Below, in pieces: positions 45,291 to 51,921 of a DNA stretch of 64,000 bases. The notes under the pieces were generated by a model. The model saw only the letters and a list, made by a program, of their open reading frames with translations. It had not been told where the DNA came from and made no database searches. Origin of the DNA: Bog-473 sp963756025 (lineage in GTDB: Bacteria; Actinomycetota; Acidimicrobiia; Acidimicrobiales; RAAP-2); NCBI GenBank assembly GCA_963756025.1, contig CAVWMF010000009.1:186001-250000 (forward strand), read 5' to 3'. The translations under genes were made by a program, and so were the position numbers. Position 1 is the stretch's first letter. The number at the start of each line of letters is the position of its first letter.

Positions 45291-45362
45291 GGGTCCTCCC
45301 CCTCGGTACACGGTGACGACGGTGGCTCGCGGGTCACCGTCGGTTGGACGAGATCGAGTGCG

Positions 45363-46172
45363 TCAAGTTTTGATGGCCGACTGCAGGTCGTCGAGGCGAT
45401 CCCGGACCATCGGGGGTCCTTCCGGGCTGGGCAGCACAAGGAACCGGTTCTCGACGAGAGCCTCCAGGACCGCTGCCGCCACCTGGTCCGGCGAGGTCGT
45501 GCTCGACTCCACCGCGTCCCTGTAGCGCTGCGCCAGTTCGGGGTCGGCGTGCGATGCGCCGGGATACTCCGATGGCCGATTACGTTCGCTTTCCGCAATG
45601 CGTGTCTGCACCACTCCGGGGCACACCAGGGAAACGTCGACCCCCGTGCCCGTGAGCTCCGTCCGGAGCACTTCGGCCAGCCCGGTCAGGGCGTGCTTCA
45701 CGGCCGAATAGGGGCCCAGCGAAGGGGTGGGAATGAGCCCGGCCAATGATCCGGTGATGACGACATGGCCATCGTTCCTTCGCACGAGGTCCGGGACGAA
45801 TGCACGGAGGCCGTTCACGACCCCGAGCAAATTGACATCGATCAGCCAGCGCCAGGTCGCCATGGTGGTTTCGAGCACCGAGCCGGAAGGGGAGACGCCG
45901 GCGTTGAGGCAGACGATATCAACGGGGCCGAACTGGGCACGGGCCTGCTGCGACAGGGTCTCCATATCGTCTTCCGACCTGACGTCGCACTGGACCCCGA
46001 TGGCCGAAGAGCCTTGGGCTCGCATCTCGTTCACCGCGTCGTCGAGCGCGACCTTCTCGATGTCAGCCAGAACGACGCTGCAGCCCGCGGCGTCCAGGGC
46101 CACACCGAGAGCACGACCGATTCCGCTGGCGCCGCCGGTGACGACCGCCACACGGCCGCCCAGGAGGTGCAG
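45363..46172 (-). CDS. Short-chain dehydrogenase/reductase
   Basis: An SDR of about 269 residues. The nucleotide loop is TGGASGIGRALG, NAG appears as LNAGVSPSG, and the active-site Ser-Tyr-Lys is in SLAGLIPTPSLGPYSAVKHA. No ATG, GTG or TTG lies in frame at a proper position: the first canonical codon, GTG 46151, would remove the first beta-strand residues GGR. The bound given uses CTG 46172, which keeps the whole Rossmann fold and lies 35 bp after the upstream aldolase stop; translational coupling could help. A sequence error upstream is an equal possibility. Oxidises or reduces a hydroxy or keto group. Confidence 0.8.
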   Translation of the reverse strand: MHLLGGRVAVVTGGASGIGRALGVALDAAGCSVVLADIEKVALDDAVNEMRAQGSSAIGVQCDVRSEDDMETLSQQARAQFGPVDIVCLNAGVSPSGSVLETTMATWRWLIDVNLLGVVNGLRAFVPDLVRRNDGHVVITGSLAGLIPTPSLGPYSAVKHALTGLAEVLRTELTGTGVDVSLVCPGVVQTRIAESERNRPSEYPGASHADPELAQRYRDAVESSTTSPDQVAAAVLEALVENRFLVLPSPEGPPMVRDRLDDLQSAIKT

Positions 46173-46207
46173 GTGATCTCGATGCTGTTGCGGCGAGAGG
46201 GCCCGCC

Positions 46208-46954
46208 TCAGTCCAGCACTCCGGGGTCCTTGCGGATGACACGGCGACACATCGCCTCGAAGAAACCGTCGAACGCATTCGGGACAGAGTCGATCAGCGT
46301 GCCGAAGTCCCGGGCCGTCCTGTCGCTCATCGGTACGCCACCCCCGAGGGCTTCGACATGCCAGGCCTGCCGACAGCGCCACTCGAGCACCATGGCGCGG
46401 ATGTACGCCTGCGCAATGTCGTCGGCGATCACCAGGACGCCGTGGTTGGCCAACAACGCGGCATTGGCCGATCCCAGCGCACGGATGGCGCCGCTCGCAT
46501 TGGACCTGTCGTTGACGGGCCCGTCGTATTCGTTGTAGACCGCAATGTCCCCCGAATACATGGCCCCCGTCTGGTCGTAGATCGGTGGCACCCGGTGCGC
46601 GTCGGCCCAGATGGTGCCCCAGCGGGGGTGGTTGTGCACCACCACGCCGGCATCGTGCCGGTGCTCGTGCAGCACGACGTGAAGGGTGATGGCGGGGGTG
46701 ATCAGCCAACGGCCGGCCAGCTGGCGACCTTCCTTGTCCATGCGCGCGATGTCACTGGCGCAGAGCTCGTCCCAGGCCAGCCCCCACGGGTTCACGAGGA
46801 ACGTCCCATCGGGCTGCTTGTACGTGATGTGCCCGCTCAGATGGTCGTCGTATCCTTCGTTGAAAAGGGTTCGGGCCAGAAGTGCGACTTCCTGCTCCGG
46901 GCTCAGATGCATCTCGGGAAATCGAAGAGGCGTCTCCACCGATTGCACAGCCAT
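46208..46954 (-). CDS. Class II aldolase/adducin family protein (second copy)
   Basis: A 248-residue paralogue of the 40542 protein: EGYDDHLSGHITYKQPDGTF, VVHNHPRWGTIWADAH with zinc His residues, and ANHGVLVIADDI. C-termini also match (GFFEAMCRRVIRKDPGVLD here, MCRMQIRKDPTVLE in the other). It shares its transcript with the SDR downstream. Both copies being kept near different COG2159 genes suggests related but distinct substrates. Confidence 0.88.
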   Translation of the reverse strand: MAVQSVETPLRFPEMHLSPEQEVALLARTLFNEGYDDHLSGHITYKQPDGTFLVNPWGLAWDELCASDIARMDKEGRQLAGRWLITPAITLHVVLHEHRHDAGVVVHNHPRWGTIWADAHRVPPIYDQTGAMYSGDIAVYNEYDGPVNDRSNASGAIRALGSANAALLANHGVLVIADDIAQAYIRAMVLEWRCRQAWHVEALGGGVPMSDRTARDFGTLIDSVPNAFDGFFEAMCRRVIRKDPGVLD

Positions 46955-47316
46955 TGGCGTTCCTCGCTTCGCGATCGACAGGCTACGGCCGTGCGCCGAG
47001 TCGAAGCGTCCCCCGTATACCTAACGTGTAAACAATTGCAAAACCTAATCTAAGGAGGGGCGTCGGGAGTGTCAAGCAGCTACTCCGCCCCCCCTTCATC
47101 GAGGTATTGAGATCACTCTTTGTGTCGCTGCCACGAACCCTGAGGTCGCAGCCGTCACCTTGACGATTGGCGAGTCGTGGCAGGCCGGCCGGGTTCGGCG
47201 GCGATCCACTCCGCCCGAAACCGTAAGGAAACGGACCGAATCCAAGACCGGTTCTCCCGAGCGAAAGTGTCCGTGCTGAGCCGCAGATGCGGGCCGGTGG
47301 GGATATTAACGCGCTC

Positions 47317-47345
47317 TTGACCCCCCACTTCCGCATGAGTACAGT
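47317..47345 (+). promoter_or_regulatory. Sigma-70 promoter of the solute-binding protein gene
   Basis: TTGACC (47317-47322) and TACAGT (47340-47345) are separated by exactly 17 bp, the best-spaced promoter in the window. Transcription would begin about 47352, inside the palindrome at 47347-47366, leaving a leader of about 75 nt. Confidence 0.6.
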
Positions 47346-47346
47346 G

Positions 47347-47366
47347 CACTCTTCTAGTAGAGAGTG
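47347..47366. promoter_or_regulatory. Operator-like palindrome at transcription start
   Basis: CACTCT (47347-47352) and AGAGTG (47361-47366) are perfect 6-bp arms with an 8-bp spacer, placed over the predicted start of transcription. Bound repressor would block the solute-binding protein gene. A poly-G tract follows. Confidence 0.5.
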
Positions 47367-47426
47367 GGGGAAGCTAGGCATGCCTCGCGCATGTGCCGTC
47401 ACCCCAGCCGATAATTGGAGGCTGAC

Positions 47427-48692
47427 GTGCCGAAGACTCCCGTGCCGCACTCGAACCAGGGTCGCACCTCGTCCCTCTTCGCCACCCTGGGTGTTTTCTC
47501 GGTTATGACGGCGTCCGTCCTGATGGCGGGCGCTGCCGGCGCCAGCACCAGCTCGGCTCTCGGGAAGCCGGACCCCGCCAAGGGCAGTCCCGTCGTGGTG
47601 GGGATGATCAGTGACGGTGGGTCGGGCACCGTCGGCACGGCCCCGCTGGTGGAGCAGGGGGCCAAAATGGCGGTGGCATGGGCCAACGCCTACAAGGGCG
47701 GTCTCGGGGGTCACCCCATGCAACTCTTCATCTGCGAGAACCTTTCCACTCCCGCCGGGGGGCAGGACTGCGCCAACCAAATGGTCCAGAAGCACGTCGT
47801 GGCCGTCACTGAGCCGTTCACCGGCCAGGGACCGACCGAGGTGCCGACGATCGTCAAGGCCGGCATCCCGTACATGACGTTGTCCGGCAGTACGACCCAG
47901 GAGACGACGACCAAGGGGGCATACTCGTTGACCGGTGGGCTGCCGGGCGTCCTGGCGGCCGACGCAGCAGTGGCCAAGGCGAAGGGTTACAAGAAGTTCG
48001 CCATGCTGACCGTCAATGTGCCCGAAGCCATGCAGCCGGCCCAGACGCTCGGGGTCACCGCCTTCAAGAATGCGAAAGTGGGCTTCAAGGTCATACCGGT
48101 CAATCTGGGTACGGCCGACATCACGCCGCAGTTGGAAAGTGCGGTGCAATGGGGTGCTCAGGCCATCGGGCTGACCGGTGACCTCACCTTGTGCACCTCG
48201 TTCTTCCAGGCGTATTCAACGCTGGGTCTCACACTGCCACGCTACGTGCTCAGCACCTGCGTCGACCCCAGCATCATCAACTCATCCCTCGACAAGGTGA
48301 TGGCGGGATCGATCATCTCGAGTCCCGGTGTCACGAGTTCCCCGGACTATGCCACCTACGCCGCCATCACCAAGAAGTACGCGCCGAGTGTCAACCCGAG
48401 CCCGAACGTCAGCACCAACCAATCCGATGGAGCATCGGCCATATGGGCTCTCCTCAATGTGATGCAGGGTTACTCGGGGGCGGTGACGGCGGCCGGCGTC
48501 AACGAGCAGATCCGCACCGCCAAGAACGTGGTCCTTCCGCTGTCCGACGGGGCGACGTTCACGTGCAATGGAAAGATCATCCCCTCCCTGCGCAGTGTCT
48601 GCTCGGTCGTGACCCAGATCGGGACGCTCAAGGCCAACGGGATCGCGACCGACATCAAGAACATCAACGCGTCGTCGCTCTTCTCCAAATAG
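47427..48692 (+). CDS. Branched-chain-type ABC transporter solute-binding protein
   Basis: A 421-residue periplasmic-binding-protein (type I fold, LivK-like). GTG 47427 is preferred with tggagg 5 bp upstream. An N-terminal basic stretch and hydrophobic run VFSVMTASVLMAGAAGAS form a signal peptide without a lipobox Cys, so a processed secreted protein or other anchoring is likely. The mature part has VVVGMISDGGSGTVG, NQMVQKHVVAVTEP, and a fold-typical ITPQLESAVQWGAQAIGL. It is the only solute receptor in the window and may serve either fused ABC transporter. It lies 82 bp before the motif-controlled gene at 48775. Confidence 0.88.
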   Translation: MPKTPVPHSNQGRTSSLFATLGVFSVMTASVLMAGAAGASTSSALGKPDPAKGSPVVVGMISDGGSGTVGTAPLVEQGAKMAVAWANAYKGGLGGHPMQLFICENLSTPAGGQDCANQMVQKHVVAVTEPFTGQGPTEVPTIVKAGIPYMTLSGSTTQETTTKGAYSLTGGLPGVLAADAAVAKAKGYKKFAMLTVNVPEAMQPAQTLGVTAFKNAKVGFKVIPVNLGTADITPQLESAVQWGAQAIGLTGDLTLCTSFFQAYSTLGLTLPRYVLSTCVDPSIINSSLDKVMAGSIISSPGVTSSPDYATYAAITKKYAPSVNPSPNVSTNQSDGASAIWALLNVMQGYSGAVTAAGVNEQIRTAKNVVLPLSDGATFTCNGKIIPSLRSVCSVVTQIGTLKANGIATDIKNINASSLFSK

Positions 48693-48757
48693 CGCCGGTT
48701 TCGGGTTCGGGACCAGCGTGGAGTGCGCGGCGACGGGTCTCGCTTCTTCCCTCTCCA

Positions 48758-48774
48758 AAGAGTATCCTGAATAG
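48758..48774 (+). promoter_or_regulatory. Regulon motif, copy a
   Basis: AAGAGTATCCTGAATAG directly abuts ATG 48775. The TATCCT core ends 6 nt before the start codon, the same distance as in copy f before the GntR gene. Either a -10 element giving a leaderless message or an operator overlapping it. Confidence 0.65.
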
Positions 48775-49749
48775 ATGGCGCCGACCAGGGAGGACGAGGG
48801 TCTGCACCCGGCGACCGACGACGTCGAATGGCAGGAAAGCGTGTACTTCGCCTGGCGCGACGCGGCAGCCGGCCTTGGTGGCAACCACCGGATCGGCAAC
48901 GAGGTGAACCGGGGCGCGGCCAACCTCTGGTGCGGCGTCTATCACGAGGACGGCACCCGGTTCCGGCACAACGACGAAGGTCTCGCGCTGGAAGTAGTCG
49001 AAGGTCACGGCATCACCGCCGGGCCGCAGCGACTCTTTCACGATGGCGAGCGCCTCCGGTTCGTGCTCGAGACGGACGCCTGCCGCATGGACCTCGTGCT
49101 CGAGGACGAAGCCGACTCGTTCTCGGTTTCGGGTGCCAACACCTTCACCGGCTCGAATGGCGCGGCGGGAGCCATCTTTTCGAACAATTTCCACACCTCG
49201 TGCCGTGCCTCGGGTTCGGTCATCCTTGACGGCCGGACGGCGACGATCAGTGCGACGGCCTGGCGTGACCACTCCTGGGGCGTCCGTCATTGGGACAGCT
49301 TTGTGTCGAGCCGGAGTTTTGGGGGTTCCTTCGGCGATCTGCACTTCCGCTACGGGTCGATGGTCGGCGCCAATGGCAGTTTCTTCCGCCAAGGTTCGTT
49401 GACCGACCGCGGGGAGAAGCTCGACGTGGTCAGCGCGTCCATGCTGTTGCACGTTGACGACGACTCCCTGCGCTGCCCGTCGGCTGTGGTCCGGTACTGT
49501 CTGGCCGACGGGGGAACCGTCGACGTCCGGGTGCAGACCATCGGGGGCATGCTGGGCGTCACCCGTCGCCGGCACGGCTGGGAATCCGTCGGCGACGTGT
49601 GGGTCGATGGCAAGCCGGGAGGGTGGGGATTCCTGGAGGCCAACATCAATCCGCGCAACGGGGACGCCCCGCCCGCGTTTGCCCTCGGTGACGCGCTCGT
49701 CAACGGCGTGATCCGGCCGGCCGTGCCGGACGCCGCACCGGGGATCTGA
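48775..49749 (+). CDS. Beta-barrel protein of DUF7064-like type (first copy)
   Basis: A 324-residue all-beta-looking protein without signal peptide. It resembles actinobacterial DUF7065/DUF7064 proteins, distantly like the CrtC/AttH lipocalin-type fold; this is from memory and not searched. The signature is WRDHSWGVRHWD at 163-174, matched in the 57621 protein by RDRSWGPR at 188-195. No catalytic motif of known enzymes is apparent. Its stop overlaps the kinase-like gene (TGATG) as in the second module. CrtC relatives hydrate isoprenoid double bonds, so binding or hydration of a hydrophobic substrate is a guess. Confidence 0.65.
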   Translation: MAPTREDEGLHPATDDVEWQESVYFAWRDAAAGLGGNHRIGNEVNRGAANLWCGVYHEDGTRFRHNDEGLALEVVEGHGITAGPQRLFHDGERLRFVLETDACRMDLVLEDEADSFSVSGANTFTGSNGAAGAIFSNNFHTSCRASGSVILDGRTATISATAWRDHSWGVRHWDSFVSSRSFGGSFGDLHFRYGSMVGANGSFFRQGSLTDRGEKLDVVSASMLLHVDDDSLRCPSAVVRYCLADGGTVDVRVQTIGGMLGVTRRRHGWESVGDVWVDGKPGGWGFLEANINPRNGDAPPAFALGDALVNGVIRPAVPDAAPGI

Positions 49750-51197
49750 TGCGCCAGCCACCCGAGGACCGAGCCCTCTACTACCGCCAGGTGCGGCGCA
49801 CGATTTCGTCTGTGCTGTTGCCCGAGCTCCGGAGCGCGCAGGCCATCGATGCCGCCGGACTGCTTGACCGGATCCTGGTCGAGTTCATCGTGGAGGAGGA
49901 GGCCGCGGCCGAGCTCAGCGCGGAATACGGGGCCGCCTTCGAGTCGTCGCTCCGGCCTGGTTCGAAGACGGACGGCTGTGTCGTGAGCCCAGCGCGATTC
50001 GACGAGCTCCGGGCTGAGGCTGCCTCGGTGGCTCGTTCGGGCGCCGATGCCGACGTCTCCGGCAATGCCGTCGGGGTCGAGCGACGTTTTCTCGAGCGCC
50101 TGGACGAGCTGCGCGCCGCCGTGCTGGCCGAGGGGTCCGTCGGCGACGATGCCCAACCGTCAGACCACGGATGTTCCATCAGCAAGGAACAGCTCACGGC
50201 GTACCTCCGGGCCCGGCTCCCGCATTCGCCCGACATTGCGGTCGAGGAAATGTCCGTTGTCCCCGGGGGGCGGTCGAAGGAGACAATCCTCGTCTCGCTG
50301 CGCGAGACCACTGACCTTCCTCATGAGGTGATCGTGCGCAAGGATCGCCCGGTGGGCCTGCTCGAGACACGCGCCGCGGATGAGTTTGCCGTCATCGAAG
50401 CTGTGTACGAATTTGGCGGCGTGCCGGTACCCCGGCCGTTCTTCGCCGAGCCCGAAGGTCACCCGCTCGGCGACGGTACCCTCCTCGTGATGGAGCGGGT
50501 GCCGGGACACAAAGCCGGTGAGTTCTTTCCCGACCTCGCGGCCCCGATCGAACACCGGCCCGAGCTGGGCCGTCAACTGGCCGCGGGCTTGGCTCGGCTC
50601 CACTCATTGCCGCTGGACCACCTCGGGCGTACGCACCTCGACATCGCTGGCACGACCGTGACCGTGGAGTCGACGGTGGCGATGGTCGAAGCGATCATGT
50701 CGCGGATCGACGGGCTGACGGGTCCGCCCAACGTTTCCGCGCAGATGGCCGGTCGGTGGCTTTTGGCGCACGTCGCCTTCGTGGTCCCCCCATCACGACT
50801 CTGCCTCCTCCAAGGTGATTTCGGATTCCACAACATGCTGATTGACGGCGCGCGCGTCACCGCGTTGGTCGACTGGGAGGCGGCCTCCATCGGCCCACCC
50901 GCACGGGAGCTGGCGGCGGCCTGGAACGTGGCCACATTCCTCACGGATTGGCCCTCCTTCGTGGCGGCGTATGTCGAGGCCGGAGGTCGTGTCGAGGACA
51001 CGGATCCCCGCGCCATAACCTTTTACCGGGTCGTGATGGCCCTGGGTGGACTGATGACGAGCAAAATGGGAGGACACCTCTTCCGCACGGGCACCAAGCG
51101 CGACCTCCTGACGGCGCATTCAGGGCTCGACTCCTCATTCCGCTGCGCCCGCAATCTGGCCCGGGCCTACGCCGACGCGACTGCCCTGGAGGCGTGA
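49749..51197 (+). CDS. APH-fold phosphotransferase with N-terminal helical extension
   Basis: A 482-residue kinase-fold protein of the aminoglycoside/choline phosphotransferase superfamily. The Brenner motif is QGDFGFHN (Asp357, Asn362), with Gln in place of the usual His; the metal-binding DFG-equivalent is VDWEAAS (Asp375). ATP-side residues lie around EEMSVVPGGRSKETILVSL. The first 140 residues are an extra helical region (YYRQVRRTISSVLLPEL...) absent from the 56248 paralogue. It starts within the stop of the beta-barrel gene. It probably phosphorylates a hydroxyl of a small molecule, but actinobacterial relatives near CoA-pathway genes have no defined substrate. Confidence 0.83.
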   Translation: MRQPPEDRALYYRQVRRTISSVLLPELRSAQAIDAAGLLDRILVEFIVEEEAAAELSAEYGAAFESSLRPGSKTDGCVVSPARFDELRAEAASVARSGADADVSGNAVGVERRFLERLDELRAAVLAEGSVGDDAQPSDHGCSISKEQLTAYLRARLPHSPDIAVEEMSVVPGGRSKETILVSLRETTDLPHEVIVRKDRPVGLLETRAADEFAVIEAVYEFGGVPVPRPFFAEPEGHPLGDGTLLVMERVPGHKAGEFFPDLAAPIEHRPELGRQLAAGLARLHSLPLDHLGRTHLDIAGTTVTVESTVAMVEAIMSRIDGLTGPPNVSAQMAGRWLLAHVAFVVPPSRLCLLQGDFGFHNMLIDGARVTALVDWEAASIGPPARELAAAWNVATFLTDWPSFVAAYVEAGGRVEDTDPRAITFYRVVMALGGLMTSKMGGHLFRTGTKRDLLTAHSGLDSSFRCARNLARAYADATALEA

Positions 51198-51201
51198 GCG
51201 G

Positions 51202-51921
51202 TCAGGGATTGGCCCCTCCACTCAGGTAGGCCCGGGCGAGTGTCGCCTCCTCCCGGCGTACCTCGGCCGCGGATCCGGACGCGACGATGCCTCCGTGGAC
51301 GAGGACGATGGCCACATCGGCCACCTCCAGAGCCAACTGGACGTGCTGCTCCACCAGGATCACCGCGGCATTGCTCTCGTCGGCGACCTGGCGAATGATG
51401 GGCAACAAAGATTCGACGATCACCGGGGCCAGCCCCATGCTCATCTCGTCGATGAGCAGAACCTTCGGCGCCTGGATCAGCGCACGGGCCACCGCCAGCA
51501 TCTGTTGTTCGCCACCGGAAAGCTGCCCCACCCGTAGGCGCGCCCGTAGCCGCAGGGCAGGAAAGAGGTCGAGAACGTCATCGACCGACGAGCGGGAGCG
51601 TCGGGCGCCCAGCTTCAGGTTCTCTACCGGCGTCAACTCGGTGAAGAGAGCGCGCGAGTCGGGGACCAGGACGACGCCGGCGCGGTTCATCCGTCTGGCC
51701 GAGCCGGTCCGCAACGGCACACCGTCGAGGGAGATCGCCCCCTTGAGCGGCGCGAGAAAGCCGGCCATTGTGAGGAGCAGGGTTGTCTTGCCGGCACCGT
51801 TGGGGCCCAGCACGGTCATGACCTGGCCGTGCGCGACCGACAGGTTGATATCGCGCGCCACGGCGACCTTGTTGTAACCGGCGTGGATACCGGCGCACTC
51901 CAAAGCGAGTGTGCCGGTCAC
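51202..51921 (-). CDS. livF: Branched-chain-type ABC transporter ATPase LivF
   Basis: A 239-residue ABC ATPase with Walker A GPNGAGKTT, signature LSGGEQQMLAVARALI and Walker B VLLIDEMSMGLAP, plus the LivF-typical LVEQHVQLALEVAD switch region. It overlaps the fused permease-ATPase gene by 4 bp and completes the second HAAT-type importer. Its codon style matches the surrounding genes, in contrast to the 25246 livF. Confidence 0.93.
   Translation of the reverse strand: MTGTLALECAGIHAGYNKVAVARDINLSVAHGQVMTVLGPNGAGKTTLLLTMAGFLAPLKGAISLDGVPLRTGSARRMNRAGVVLVPDSRALFTELTPVENLKLGARRSRSSVDDVLDLFPALRLRARLRVGQLSGGEQQMLAVARALIQAPKVLLIDEMSMGLAPVIVESLLPIIRQVADESNAAVILVEQHVQLALEVADVAIVLVHGGIVASGSAAEVRREEATLARAYLSGGANP

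Larger units (their letters stand above)
46955..47426. promoter_or_regulatory. 472-bp divergent intergenic region
   Basis: Apart from the annotated promoter and palindrome near 47317-47366, it holds an AT-rich patch at 47015-47055 with two ACCTAA direct repeats (near 47018 and 47041) and nested TTGCAA/CAATTG palindromes, probably the promoter of the minus-strand aldolase-SDR pair. The middle (47060-47310) is GC-rich, with no gene I can support. Confidence 0.5.
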
